A stretch of 64,000 bases of DNA from Phlebiopsis flavidoalba (GCA_035772785.1 JAOCPU010000044.1:1-64000), one strand, 5' to 3'; shown: positions 49,061 through 60,909, counted from the first letter of the stretch. Notes: generated by a model from the letters alone, not told the origin. Numbers and translations are program-made.

Positions 49061-50216
49061 ACTGTCAGATTTGACATATGTGTTTCCTCCATGACTTGGG
49101 ATCGGCCTAACTTTTTGATGGTGAGAGGGAAAGGGCCGAGAGTAATATGAAACAATTATATTGCACTGACTGTAGTGGCACATGTTACTAACGACGTGCA
49201 ATCTCATTGCAGACCTCATCTTGCTTGCGCTTTGGGGATTCCGCGAGGCATGATACGGGATATCCCAAGGTTACTTTAGTGCGTAGCCCCGCTGGTGTAT
49301 GTTGCGGCTGAACGTCGTAAGTCCGTGCGGGGGATGGTCGTAGAAGGGCCAGTTGTGGGTTGCCCGCGTTCTCACACAGCTCGGCGCGCGTTCACGGGCT
49401 CTTCGAGTGATGGGGAGCGCCTGCCACGTTGGGACGACGCCACGTGGGTGCACCCCGAGACTGTGATTTTGGGAACAGTCTGGATCTGTTCGGGTGACGC
49501 CAGATGCAATGCCGGTTGCTTGTGCGGTGCGTTTTGCCGTGAAGCAAAATAGAACCGGTAATCCTTACTCGTTGGCGGCGAAGAACTCTTTTTACTCCTA
49601 ACGCGAGTTCATGATTTTTGCCGCTGCCTTGAACGGTTGACAGAGCCCTTCGTCATGGCTAAACGGGCTACTCTGGGAGTCCCGCTACCCATTGCGACGG
49701 CGGCCTCAGCTCACTGTTTTGCCCCGACTTGTCCATGGCAAAGTATTAATGATGGGCCGATTCGATGCTGCTCGAGAACAGCTACCCGTTGTTGTCTTGC
49801 TGTTTGATGTCTTTGTGCGGCACATCATGTAGTCAAAACATTACCCGCTCGGTAAGTCCGCCTTACAGCCTTCTTGTCTATCAGTGGCCCCCCGATTCAT
49901 CCAAAGATTGTGCCTACAAACCCAGTTCCTTGATAGCGAGGATGTCTGGAATAGCCCTAATCCTTTGTGGATACGGCCCCTTTGTACGTACACACACTCG
50001 CCGGGTGAGCCCGTGTGACGTCTTGTGTCTGGCATGTACATGAAAGTCGCATAATTAAGAAGGGTCTCTGAACGACCACTTGGTTGAGCTTCCAGAACCA
50101 CAGAACAGGCAGAAACCAACCAGCTACTCACAACTTCTAAACTCAGTATGTTCAGGCGAAGCTTCAGCACACCTCGCTCCGTGGTAAGGCGTGGTGTACC
50201 AGTTGCAGGTACAGTG
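49061..50216. other. Intergenic between divergent ARP8 and Zn2Cys6 genes
   Basis: The first exon of ARP8 and its promoter should lie at the left of this stretch. No motif or credible frame was recognised; plus-strand open text near 49295-49552 has no supporting feature. Confidence 0.35.
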
Positions 50217-52200
50217 ATGTCGTCCTGCCTTTCCAAAAATTAATTATTGACACCGAAGTGGCATGACAGACGTAGGAAGATGGTATTGGTTTTGTTTTGT
50301 TCGAGAACGAAATCTGAGACATAAATGCATTATAGACAGATTGTAGCTCTCTTCTTCGTTTCACAGAAATGTGACGGAAACCCAGCCGGTTTGCAATCAG
50401 TGTATTTTCGGTTCAACCGCCATGGCCGAGTGTAAGTACAGGGGGCAAAGGCCCTTCGCCTTCAACGACCCGAGTACTCGAGCAACACCATCACCCGACT
50501 ACAATCTCGCATTCAGGAGCTCGAACAAGATTTGACCCTAGCCTAGTACGCTCCACGACCCCTACCGGAACTATCACGAGGCCGAACGAGCTGGCTCCAC
50601 CGCAACCCAGTTCGCAGGGCGCGCAGCTAAAACTGGTGGGAGCCCCCCGATCCGCCCCGCCAGATGCAACAGACACTGCAAGTACAATATATCTAGATAT
50701 CTTCATTGTTTATTCATCTGTTCGTATTAGGGTGCAGTACTTCCTGCAATCAGCGTCAAAGTTCGGCTTCTTTCTCGACACGACTCGGTTTGTCAATTCG
50801 TTTTGCAGCGCCGACGCCCGCACATTCCTCGTCCTCCGAGCGTCCTCAGGAACGTCGTCCTACCTCTTTGGCATCAATCATCTCCCAGAACCCCAGTAGT
50901 CACCGTCCGAGGGAATCCGTCTTCCTCGGCCGCACCCTGCTGGAGTCGTCCATGTTGCTCTATCAACTGCGCAGGAGCAGCAAACATAACGCTCTGCACA
51001 TCCTCCAGCCCCGAAGTGTGCTGTTGGCGTACTACTTCTTCACTGCGATAGATCTCGTGACGGACGCCAAATTCCATGCTAGCGCAGCCGTGTCTTTGGC
51101 CATCATGTGCAATCTGCACAAGGGTGATGTCTACTAGCCCTCAAGGTGGTCCCCCGGTTCCAGCATGCCAGCCCGGCGTACATGCCTCAGCATCCAGTTG
51201 ATCACATTGACGAGGCTGATGAGAATCTACGCATGGTGGACTATACGTTTATCTTGGATAAATCCTGGGGTTGTCGGGCTGGCTGCGCCTGCGATGATCA
51301 ATGAAACCCAAGAAGGCTAGCACAGTCATCGACACTCCATGGCCGCTGGGCTGTCGAAAAGTACGCCACAGGTGTGTTGATCTCGGCCATAGCGTCTCGA
51401 TGTCAAGTCATGTTCTGATTTCCTCGCCCCGCAACTTTTCAAGCGTCCGGCCTCTGCGCGTCCGAATATGGGAAAGCAACAGTGCAAAGATTCCTGGCCG
51501 ATGTTCAGGCAGATGGCGGCGCAGCTTCGCCCTCGCACTAGTCGCAAAAGCCCGTCCGCGCTGTAAACGACCGTGCGAACTACCTCGCCTCATACCTGAA
51601 CAGCAGTCAGTTGACCCGCACTGTATTCTCCATTCGTCGGCTTAACCGTGCCGCCCCAGGCACTGCTGACTATGAGGGCGCATTTGCTCGCTCTAGACAA
51701 CGCGCTCGAGTCGGTTCAAGAGCTCACTCCCGCCGCTCGAACGTGCTGTATCGCAGCCCGCTGATGACACTGGCGCATAACGTTGTTCGTCTCCTTCATG
51801 CTCTTTTCATGCCGCAACGATCCAGCTCCACCGCAGCTTCGGTCGCGCGCAGCTCGACTTCGATGACGCGCTGCCTCACGTCTGCGAACACTATTGTGCG
51901 AGTCGCGCAGGATCTTACCCGGCATGTCCGCGTCGTGAATCCAGTCATCGGAGCGTGCGTCGTGCTCTTTCTCTGGCTGAATGTGACCGTCATACTGACC
52001 GGAGCACCGTTCTAGGTTCTTGCGGCTACTCCGGCGAGGTGCTCATGCACGGCTTTGCTTGCGGTCGCTCCAGACCTCCCGCACCGCCTGGGCGTCGTCC
52101 TCTGCGCTCCCTGGCGAGAAAGATTTGTGCAGTCTGTCCGAGGAGCTGGCGGCGGCGAGGGCAGCGCCTCACTCAGTCGCCATTTCATCGGTGAGTCATC
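50217..52200 (+). CDS. Zn(II)2Cys6 regulator, tandem copy 1
   Basis: Exon 1 (from about 50217) ends in the degraded first half of a zinc cluster, reading CHD..RRRKM up to 50282, then an intron (50283-50366, GTATTG...TTCACAG). Exon 2 begins KCDG and reads, with one frame correction, PVCNQCI...ECKYRG near 50385-50445. A coiled coil TRLQSRIQELEQ follows near 50490-50525. The fungal middle region is well preserved: FLQSASKFGFFLDTTRFVNS near 50740-50800, YLFGINHLPEPQ, ESVFLGRTLLESSMLLYQL, HILQ...VLLAYYFFTAIDLVTDAKFH and ASAAVSLAIMCNLHK (51000-51125), then INAWWTVYILDKSW..GLAAPAMI (51220-51300, mixed frames) and VIDTPWPLG (51327-51355). The distal part gives ATIQLHRSFGRAQLDFDDAL near 51815-51875 and VNPVIG near 51935. 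Stop near 52.2 kb, uncertain. Nuclear regulator, paralogue of the next gene. Confidence 0.8.
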
Positions 52201-53773
52201 CTGGAGCCATTCTCGCGCGACCGCAAGGACTCCTGTACGCGCCCCGCCCGGCTTTACAGCTGCTCAAACCGCCAAATTTCGCGAAGCCAGTAACAGCATG
52301 TAGAAGCCTCCCCGGCACGGCTGTTTCGATCGACCGCTGGAGCGTGAGGTCACGCTTCCGAGGACGTCATGTGTATCTATCACGACTGACTGAACTCTGT
52401 ACACTAGTAGCACCTCCGGATTGAAGGATCTCCCTAGACTTATTTTTATCCTTAGGTAGAGTTGTAGCTATTTATTCGTAGTTCCGGGTTTTTCGGCCTC
52501 CGTACCCTAGTTCCTAGACCTTATTTATGTAGCATAGAGTTATTGTTATATCCGTAGAAAGGTTTCTTTCTTGCCCTTGTCCCTATGGGGAATCGGGTTC
52601 TCTAATCAACGAGTCATCTCGGAACGCAGTCCACTGTGGCGGGATTGATCAGCACTGGTTCAGACTCCCGGTCTAAGCCGTTGTATGTTGTGTGCACATG
52701 GCGAGCTTAGTGGGCGTGAGTGGGTGCTTCCGATGAGATAATCCAAAGTTCAGACGCACCAGTGCTTTTTTTTTTTTGTTTTTCAGAGTCTCCGGCGGCT
52801 GCCGGCGGCAGCGGCGGCAGGGACATCGGCGACTCGGCGTCGCCATAGCCGACGGGAGCGCACGCTTGAAGACCCCGCATTCCAGCGGCTTGCTAACCTA
52901 GAAATAAGGGACCACACGTTGCGCTGATCTAGACGCATGGGGAAAAGACGAGAATGTGTTTGTGCTTGTATTCTTTCGTTTAAACTAGCATGTGTGCTTA
53001 TAAACAATTCATGCTGATGCATCGATATTCAAAATGAAGTTGTAGCTGACAAACCGAAATGCGAACCACAGTGCCTGCTTAAATTAGTAAGTGGCTCGGG
53101 CAATATCTGACTCGGGAGAGTCCGGCGCTAAGCGTCCCGGCTGCTTTGCCGCGTTCTCCAGACGCATGTACAAACGGAGCAAGATCTCTGTCGGGCCCCG
53201 ACATGACCTTCAATGGTCGGGGGCATTCGGTCTCGCGAGATGAGCCTGAGTAGCATGCGAACGACAGTTCTATGTTTCGAACTCAATCCAGCCCCCGTAT
53301 GACGCATTATCAGGGCTTACGTGGGTCAACCCGTCCACTTCATCCGGTTAACTACGGCTGACACGGTTCCGTAGTAGTACCTGTCTGACCTCAGACGCAG
53401 CGAGGATGTGCTTCGCAGCCTGTGGTACCAGTCCTCTTTTGGCTGAGAAACCATTTATCGTGGGGCGAGTTTCCATTGGCCATGTCCGCAGTCGCCTTCG
53501 AGTCGACTATCGCGGGCATACTTTAGCATCATTTACCTTGTCGGCGGGTTAGGGAAACGTCGGCCCACCGCCTCTCTGCCTATGCTTGTGATACGGACTC
53601 ATATAGGTTCCGGAATTCAAGGTTTGCTCCGAAAAGCATGGTCTTGTTTAGTCTCAGCGAGGTCGCTTCGCAAGGGCCTTTGTAGGCTTCGTGCCACAAC
53701 CGCCGGCTTGTGAAGGGGAATATCACCCGAAATGGGGACCCTGCGTCAAACCCCCCGCCCTTTGAGCGCGCCC
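52201..53773. other. Intergenic between the two tandem regulators
   Basis: 52420-52600 is AT-rich with TTTATTTATG-like words typical of a 3' flank. Near 52766-52790 a T-rich tract ends in TTTTTCAG, and the following 60 bases are a GC-rich GGCGGC repeat-like tract that could be a fragment of coding sequence. 53090-53570 shows nothing. The right end is the promoter of copy 2. Confidence 0.4.
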
Positions 53774-53780
53774 TATATAA
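53774..53780 (+). promoter_or_regulatory. TATA box of Zn2Cys6 tandem copy 2
   Basis: TATATAA inside a CCC-TATATAA-GGGCGGG context, 78 bases before the ATG at 53852 and followed by a C/T-rich leader. Confidence 0.65.
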
Positions 53781-53851
53781 GGGCGGGGGCGGGGATGCTT
53801 TATAGGCATTCCCTTCCAATTTCTCTTTTCCTTCTACATTATCTCTAGACA

Positions 53852-55764
53852 ATGACCACTAGTTCATCCCGCGTTCCACAGCTCGAAACGAGGTAAGGCT
53901 CCCCTGCCTAAGATGTCGGTAAGTACCCTCACTAATTGCTCAGAACATGTTCTGACTGCTACTATGCAGGAGACGCAAGATGGTAGGTCTCGACTTGCTC
54001 ACCGCAGTAACATGCATCTCTTAGCCACACCACCTGTAGAGATGCGACGGCGCACGGCCGACATGTAACCAGTGTGTACGTGCTAATATAGTAGACTGCG
54101 AATACACGGACGCAGGTCCAACCGTATCCCCCAAGTGCTCGAGCAGAACGTTGAGCATCTAGAGGCTCGTATACGGGCACTCGAAGGGGATGCTGCGTCG
54201 GTAAACCCTGCATGACCCTCATGCCGTGCACCAAAGCGATCAGCCCGCCGGACAAGTAGCGGGCCCAGCCCATTCGCGGCTGACTGCTTCTCAAAAAACT
54301 GTATGTTGGGTGATACCGTTTTCGACCTGTTGCTTTGTGTACTTACGGCAGAAGTAGCCTGCAGGCGTTCGTCGAATTTGGCCCAGAATTCGGATTCTTC
54401 CATGCACATGCCGCGTTTTCATCCACCAACTCAAAGACTCCATCCCTCCCAGCGAGCACCACTCACCCGTCCCCGCGGCGCTCGTACATGCGGTTCAGCT
54501 CGTGGGTCTTCTCTTCGCGGGTGATACACGCTGCTGCAACAGGAACCGACTTGGCGCAAGCTCGCAGCGCCTCCTTCAGTCACTAGCCGGTAGTATGGAC
54601 CCTGCCCGTATTTTGTATACACTACAGGCCGAGGTGCTCGTTCTCGCTAGCATTACCTTCTTCCACCGTAAACCGCCGCCTCGAAGGAAGCTATCACGCC
54701 GCTGCCGCCGTGTCTATCGCACTGGCGTGTGGGTTTACATCGCCATGGCGTGCGCAGTGCAAGGTTGGGTGGCCCGGGCCGCCTTCGAGCCCATCTGGAC
54801 AGGACGTCCAGCTGTTTCCGCCTGCAGACGATGTGGAGGAGGAGGTGAGCGCATTCGGGCCTTCTGGACGGTGTTCTGCCTCGATAGGAGCTGGGCCGTC
54901 TGGACGCAGTCTCCCTCTGTGTTTACGCACCAGCCATGCGCACAGGTAGGACACACCCTGGCCGTTGGAGATGGCCGAGTACGAGCAGGTATGTAATAGA
55001 ACACCCCTGTAAGAAGAAATGAAAAGTGACCCACGCATTTTCTTGTAGCATCTGATGATGCCGCAAGGGGCAAAACCAGCGCTCTGACCGTCAAGCATTC
55101 CTCGACGGTCTCAGCACGGAGATGCCTGATCAGTCGCTGCTCGCAATGCGGTCCAAGGCTGCCATTCTCTTTGAACAGGCCCACCGCCCTCTCCGAAAAA
55201 TGGGACCCAAGTGAGCATATCTCTGGACCCTGATTATGTACTGTCTTACACTCCCATAGCCTCTTTGACATTTCAGAAACGAGTTTCACGGTCTCAACGC
55301 CCGCATTGACCAATTCACCGACCCTCGTATCCTCGATCGACGAGCCCCCGCATCAAACCTCCCCACCACCGCCAGCGCAGCCTGCTCCTCACACGCGCAC
55401 GCTTCCTTGCCTGCGCCGCTTGCTCAGCTCTACGCGCGTAGCGAGCCAAGGTGGAGCATCGAAGGCTGCACAACCGCTGCAGGCCGCACTCGCGGCATCC
55501 GTGCGTGCGCATTGACGGCGCAGACCTTCCCCGCATCCAGTTCGTCGATCGCGGTCCTCGGAGTTAGCACCTTTCCTGTATATGCGCGCCGCATGCCACT
55601 GACTCAACGCTTCTCAACAGATGTCTATCTCTAGATGGCCTAGATGGTCAGCGTATGTAGGGCAGACGTTCGTCTCTGCTCTGACGGCACTGCTGTTGGT
55701 ACCCCACGCCCGCCGCGTCGCGCACGACGCGCGCGCTAAAGCGGCCAGTGCCTCCAGTGACTGA
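53852..55764 (+). CDS. Zn(II)2Cys6 regulator, tandem copy 2
   Basis: The ATG at 53852 gives MTTSSSRVPQLETRGK (with a frame adjustment). The zinc cluster is split by introns: CSDCYY..RRRKM near 53946-53980, then CDGARPTCNQCVRANIVDCE in mixed frames at 54044-54104 and YTDAGPTVSQVLEQNVEHLE, ARIRALEGD (coiled-coil linker) to about 54190. The middle region follows: FVEFGPEFGFF...MPRFHPPTQRL near 54360-54435, VGLLFAGDT, DPARILYTLQAEVL near 54596-54640, AVSIALACGF near 54705-54735, then GERIRAFWTVFCLDRSWAVW and TQSPSVF (54846-54925). Next come VKAFLDGLSTEMPDQSLLAM and RSKAAILFEQAHR near 55090-55190 (mixed frames), ARIDQFTDPR near 55295 and ALTAQTFPA near 55510. The C-terminus FVSALTALLLVPHARRVAHD ends with ASASSD and TGA at 55764. 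Same architecture as copy 1 in the same orientation. Confidence 0.85.
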
Positions 55765-56659
55765 GAGATTGTGATTATGACGAATTTGAAACCGCGTGTT
55801 GGCGGCCATGGAGAGTGTCAAGGATACCTATCTCTCATCATCAGTACGTCGTTCATTGAAAGCCTTCGTTGTGAACCGTTCTCATAGATCTGTTCACAGC
55901 GGAAGAGCTCGCTAAATTGCGGACATCTATTGAGGGCCCATTTCGCTCATGCTCATATGAAAATTTAACACATAGATCTACCTCACAAATACCATCCTGC
56001 TCATCTTTCGTAATTATTTTTTGTCCCAATTGAGCTCGATACACTTCCCTATTGTTTTATGGTATCCCCTCACCGTTTTATATATCAACCACCCACACTC
56101 CTTTTGTAAAACTCACACCATACACTCGTTTATAAGTTCTACAATAGCTCAAAGCTCCCTATACTTTAACTTTATTGTACCGTAGCCGTTGGAACGACAA
56201 GTGTACGCTATCGTTAATTTTAGGATGATATAGCGTTTAATGATCAACGTTCCCTCTGGCAGGATTGTTCGTGGATCGTTCGGTTTATCTTGCTCTCAGG
56301 AGTCTGCGGGTGCTAGTATAAGGTTCAACACGATCTTTCAACCACAACATTCGTCACTCACATTGCACTCGGAATAGAGTACCGTGTCCGCAGTACGTTC
56401 ATAGGCTATATCCAGTACGTACAACCCACCGGCGCCTTCTTAATAATGGAGTCAATTCTTCTCCCAAGAGCGGTTGCTGACAATCGGCTGAGTGAGGGGT
56501 TTGTGTAGTAGGGATACCTCGGTGGACCCACTAGTCGGCCGACTAGTCATCGAATGCGTCAAAGACTTACCAAATGCGCGGCATGGTGGTGCAATCCCGT
56601 GGTTGCAAAGTCCATGGCGATCAATGTTTCTCACCCCTTCCATTACAGTAACATACACA
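55765..56659. other. AT-rich intergenic between convergent genes
   Basis: Left part (55850-56230) is clearly AT-rich with A/T runs, a shared 3' flank for the plus-strand regulator and minus-strand ERG9. From 56.25 to 56.66 kb nothing is recognised. Confidence 0.45.
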
Positions 56660-58517
56660 CTACATGAAAAAAACCGATATATCCGACCATAAATCGTGGC
56701 GAACCCGTCTACACTTGGTCGAGACGATCCACATGACGCATAGACCGAGCCAAGCGACACCAAACTGCGACGACGGACGACAAAACGCCGCAGCGACATA
56801 ACTTGACGTGTCGGTGCTTGATGGCTCCTCGCCGCGCTCGCGCGCGTATTTGGTGATCGCGGGTGTGCTTAGCCGCGCTTTAGCAGCTCCTGCTTGCGCC
56901 TTCTCAAGCCATGACTTGGTTGTGCGTTCGTTCGAGCACCTGCGCGACGAACGCCCGAGCGCACGTACCGCACCGAGTCGAACGTCTGTGACTGTCCACC
57001 CGGCGCCATTTGTTACAAACGACGGGTACTGGTCCTCGCACCATTTTTCTCTCGATTCTGCAGAAGGCGTGAGTACACAGAGGGATTGAGACGCGCGGGG
57101 AGAACGTACGCGGCCACAGACGGCGGCAATCTTAATGAAACTTGGGTCGTCGGCGGTACACTTTGCGTGTATCTTTTTGGGCGTAACTCTTTGAAGATGT
57201 AGGCGACGTCGCGCGGGTTTCTTTGATCGCATGATGAGACTAGAAAATGCATTTCTGGCATCAGTACACGGCAAACATAGCGAAGTGGGATTGGCGCGTA
57301 CCTGAGCCGCCTCAGCTTTGCGGATTTTGATGTTGCGCTGGAACATGTCCGGGTTCTTGTAGCACAGAGGTACAGTGTCGAAATAGCCATAGTCTGGGGG
57401 ATAGCACAGAAGTTGAAGACGCTCTGGTTCTTGAGCAGGCGCAGGTAGTCGAGGGAGTCGGTCGCGTGACAGAGGACGTTCAAGATCATTGCACTCTGTA
57501 CGTACTCCGCCTGCTTTCTCGTTTCCGGGGAGATACATCTCCTTCCATTTCCTTGAACGCGAGGGCGGCCCGACCGCGGCACCGTACTTCTCGTTGCACC
57601 CAAATCTCGCGAGGCACCAGAAGAATCGGTGTTGGTCCACGTCCTCACGAAAGTCACGGATGATGTTGGTCTTTTGGAGGAAAAGGCCCATGGAGTTTGA
57701 CAGTTTTCGAGCTCGGCCGGCCAGACGGAATTCACCCTCTTTGCCGGAAGCAGAGAAAAGGCCGGATAGACCCTCGCCGACAAGACCTGCAACATAATGA
57801 CAGTATGAGGTCGTACCCCTCAATCTTCTCGAGGTATCACAGAGCCGGTGGTTTTGCGCCTTGTGTGCGTAGTCGGCCATTCCTGCCTCCATTTCTTCTT
57901 TGTTGATTTCAATCATGACGTCCAGGTAGCTACGAATTGTGAATGTTTGCGGTCTCCACAGGTAGTCGCCGCAGCAACTCTTACCCAGGGTTGAGCATGC
58001 GCAAGCTCATGCCACTCATTATACATTGTCATATTCGTTACGAGTAGCTGACGATCTGCCTCGTCAGGTCCATTCTCGTTGAAAGTAAAACCCGCCAGGC
58101 GTCAGAGTGAGTTTGTGGAAGTTACGAAGTAATGGCTGCTTCTTCTCGTCGGAAAGAGTCATGTCATCTTCAATGTGTATCCCAAGCCTCGAAGTACGAG
58201 GTAGTACAAGCAGACCTAGCCATTGCGTTGGAAGACAGCTAAAATGACGGAGGCTAATGTAACACTCACCACCCGAGCCAGCTCACCCTCTAGCTGCTTT
58301 ATGACCGCAGCAAACTTCTGCTAGTCAAGTCCAGGATAGAAGTGCCAGCACCGATCGCATGGTATCAGCGGTTCCAGCCCGTGTCTGGCGTGGTCGCGCG
58401 GGGGTGTGGACACGTCGCGCTGGTCATGCAGAGCCAGTACTGTGCGAGGAAGGATACGGAATTCGCTTGATGCGTGACGAGCCAGAACCAACACCAATCT
58501 CCACGATAAGCACCCAT
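56660..58517 (-). CDS. ERG9: Squalene synthase (farnesyl-diphosphate farnesyltransferase)
   Basis: Endoplasmic-reticulum enzyme joining two farnesyl diphosphates into squalene, the first committed step to ergosterol. Read leftward from ATG 58517: [20 protein letters not shown] and LAQYWL, then [18 protein letters not shown] near 58265-58320, [13 protein letters not shown] in mixed frames (family RGLDTIEDDMT) near 58160-58200, [17 protein letters not shown] near 58105-58155, EADRQLLV near 58050. After an intron: [14 protein letters not shown] near 57850-57895, [20 protein letters not shown] (57755-57815), [20 protein letters not shown] (57635-57695, second Asp-rich motif), [30 protein letters not shown] (57395-57480) and [15 protein letters not shown] to 57300. 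After another intron come [14 protein letters not shown] and [20 protein letters not shown], then [14 protein letters not shown] near 57000-57040. The C-terminal hydrophobic helix ([12 protein letters not shown] near 56715-56750) anchors the protein; stop 56660. Moderate frame disruption. Confidence 0.93.
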
Positions 58518-58812
58518 TTCTGCGTTTCCGGACGAAAAGCAACAACGCCTGGGGCCTCCGACCTGATTTTAGAGCGGGGTAGGGGGAGAGCACAAGTAAC
58601 GTACGATTCACGGGCGGGGGGCGCACGCTCATTTGTTGACGAGCCTGGGCGCCTCCATCAAATTTGTATGCGGGGCGTGTAAGCGCGCGATATAGCTTGA
58701 GTCTTGTCCATCCCCGCACTAGAACTTGTTTCTCGTTTGTCAAGCCTTTTTGTTCTCTGCTGTCAGCATAAAAACATATCTCAAGTCACACCACACTTTT
58801 TACGAACTTGCT
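58518..58812. promoter_or_regulatory. Divergent promoter region of ERG9 and a small gene
   Basis: About 295 bases separate the minus-strand ERG9 start and the plus-strand ATG at 58813. The part nearest 58813 is T-rich (CTTTTTGTTCTCTGC) with an AT-rich CATAAAAACAT site about 45 bases before the ATG; GGGGCGG-like GC blocks lie near 58570-58620. Confidence 0.4.
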
Positions 58813-59020
58813 ATGTCGGACGCCGCAGTCACACCGCCGGTCCGAATCCAGGCCAGCCAATCTACACCTATCACCTCGGAAGAGGCCCATGCGCGCATTA
58901 CGTCGTTTCTTGAAGGCTTCCAACAGCGTAGCACGCCTTGAGTGGAGGGGATGCTACAGTGCCCCCAGCCAGCTTTCTAAGCTTGCGGCAGCCTTGCAAG
59001 AGGAGCGAGAAAGCAAATAG
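58813..59020 (+). CDS. Small unrecognised helical protein
   Basis: The ATG at 58813 reads MSDAAVTPPVRIQASQSTPI then TSEEAHARITSFLEGFQQRS in one clean frame to about 58935. A single frame change continues it as QLSKLAAALQEERESK with TAG at 59018-59020. That gives roughly 65-69 residues: a polar N-terminus and two amphipathic helices, the second Lys/Glu-rich. No membrane segment, cysteine motif or signal peptide is present. The family is not recognised. The good start context, the divergent arrangement with ERG9 and protein-like text on both sides of the frame change support a real gene. Confidence 0.5.
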
Positions 59021-59875
59021 TGGGCGCGTCAAAGGTATGCTATCTCGGTAGTTTTCCTGCCCTTGACTGACCAAGGCATCCATACCTTGTTTAGCGATAG
59101 ATGTATCGAATAGACTATTGGCATCCCGAAAACGACGATCCACGTCGCTTCGTAGCATGGGTATGCTAGCGAAACGTCCCAAGAACCCGAGATGAAGGGC
59201 AGAAGGACGAGATGTCGCAGAGCGGTTGGAGTCGAGGGTGCCTGAAATCATCCCAGAAAAACGTCTCGCCGAGGATGGGCATTAAAGGGACGATGTCAAC
59301 GTCCATAATATACGCAGGAACAATGGTCGTTACTGTATCCACGAGATTTTAACTGAGACTCAGCAGAATCAGCGAACAGCGTGCCCATAATTTGGCTACT
59401 AATTACGTCCGTCTCTATGCACAGCCCCTCCATAATCACGTAAAGGTACGCTTCCAAGCTACATATGTCATGAGATCTTACTGAATGTCATACAGGTCCT
59501 TCGGACTCCCATTCTTCCGCTTATTACGTTTGTACCTGCACTTCTCATTGCTTCATTTGGCCTGCTATCTCTCTCACACACGAAGGCCAGCTTACACGTG
59601 TGGATTTACTGCTTGTTGTATGTTTCAGGATGAAATTTCGAAGTGCGTATGGTCAACATCCCAGCATTATGCGCTGGCTATAAACATAAATGGAGACATG
59701 AGTCTGCAGAAGAGAACAATACGCTACGGAACACTACGCATCGACGGACCAGGAAGAAAGCTACATAGACATTGACGCATGCCGACACGGTATGATGTTA
59801 CATATACTTTGAGAACTAGTTCGGTTTTCGTCGTTCAAGTTGGATATTTTACTTCCGCCTGATTTAGAGCTGGAT
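59021..59875. other. Intergenic between convergent small gene and BTB 3
   Basis: Minus-strand text at 59190-59340 (TVTTIVPAYIMDVDIVPLMP then ILGETFFWDDF) stays open for about 60 codons and is followed in another frame by RRFRDANSLFDTSIAKQGMD. It has no start, splice site or recognised domain, so no gene is called. The remainder shows nothing. Confidence 0.3.
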
Positions 59876-60909
59876 CTATGACACTAATGGTGAGTGTGAC
59901 TATAGTTTCAATGAACGTGGTTACTTACATGCTCCATTCTTTGCTCAATCTCGCTTCCCAGATGATCATTGAACTTCGCAATGTCGCGATGTGCGACCCA
60001 CCTGCAGCTATCACATGCACTCGCATTCCCCACGGCTTCATCTACCAACACTGGGTCTTCCAACGTTCTTTTTACTTGGCCTGTCGTGGAGGGCCCGCGC
60101 TACGGCATCCGCATATGTCCTGAACCACGCCGAAGGCATGGTAGGTGTCTCTCTGCACGCCCTATTCACACACGTGCCCACCAGCACATTTGGCTTCCAC
60201 CCCGTCTCATTCGCAATCCTCCCTATCCATTCAGGTCCGTAATAGCACCGACTGCGACCTGCTCGCCCTGATGGCGGTACGCGAGCAGACTCCGGTACAC
60301 ATCCGCGCGGATATGCACGAGCTCTTCGGTGTACACGAACAGCTCGGCGAGTCGAGGGTGTGCGAGCGACGCGAGCGCGCGGCGGTCTCCATCTCGACCT
60401 TCAATCCCCGCGCGGCGGCGAGCGCGTACACACGCAGCGGTCGCGCATCCGCGAGGGCGCGCCACCGCGAAGACCTTGGCGGATTTTGTCGCCTTGTGCA
60501 TGCCGTACTTGCGTGCGGCCGCGAGGACTGCGAATGCCTGTAGCACATCCGAAGGCTCGAGCGGCGGGCGGAGCGGTGCCCATGTCCGACAGGTACATGG
60601 TGTGGAGGAGTAAGGAGAGCGTGGTGCTGTCCTCGGCGAGCTTGATCAAGATGCGGCCTTGTTTGTCGTCTCTTGGGGCCTTTGTCTCCATCGACCTCAA
60701 CTCGTTGCTCCATATCTCTGAATTCATGGCGAGTATGGCTTTGTGCACCCGGAAGGGCTCGCCGTCGCTACTCCAGAGGATCATGTCGGCATATTCGGTC
60801 TCGAAAGGCTCAGAGGCGGATTTGTCTTGTTGACGGTATGCTGCTCTGGCGGGCCGCGGCTTAGCGGGCTGTGGCTTGGGGCTCGACCGTAAGTAGTGGC
60901 TTGTGGCAT
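59876..60909 (-). CDS. BTB/POZ domain protein 3
   Basis: Read leftward; an ATG at 60909 is the likely start but needs a frame change. The N-terminus is basic and Pro-rich (SSPKPQPAKPRPARAAYRQQ). The BTB domain is clean: EPFETEYADMILWSSDGEPF-RVHKAILAMNSEIWSN (60718-60822), ILIKLAEDSTTLSLLLHTMY (60593-60652). After a frame change: SDVLQAFAVLAAARKYGMHK near 60495-60552, then VYALAAARGLKVEMETAARS near 60371-60430, HPRLAELFVYTEELVHIRAD, and EWIGRIANETGWKPNVLVG near 60180-60240. Next come SAWFRTYADAVARALHDRP near 60085-60140 and KRTLEDPVLVDEAVGNASAC-DSC near 60005-60075, then DIAKFNDHLGSEIEQRMEHV near 59920-59980. A GTAAGT donor near 59920 leads to a tiny last exon ending near 59876. It is the most complete of the three BTB genes and defines the family layout: BTB, helices, WF.y.d, CxxC, helix. 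Confidence 0.85.

Noticed and set aside
56660..57916. Single minus-strand frame of 418 codons as one unspliced protein
   Set aside because: It is ERG9 exons read through introns; conserved blocks switch frame at GT...AG borders within it.
59190..59340. Minus-strand text with MDVDIVPLMPILGETFFWDD as a gene
   Set aside because: About 60 open codons only, no splice sites, start context or recognised domain.
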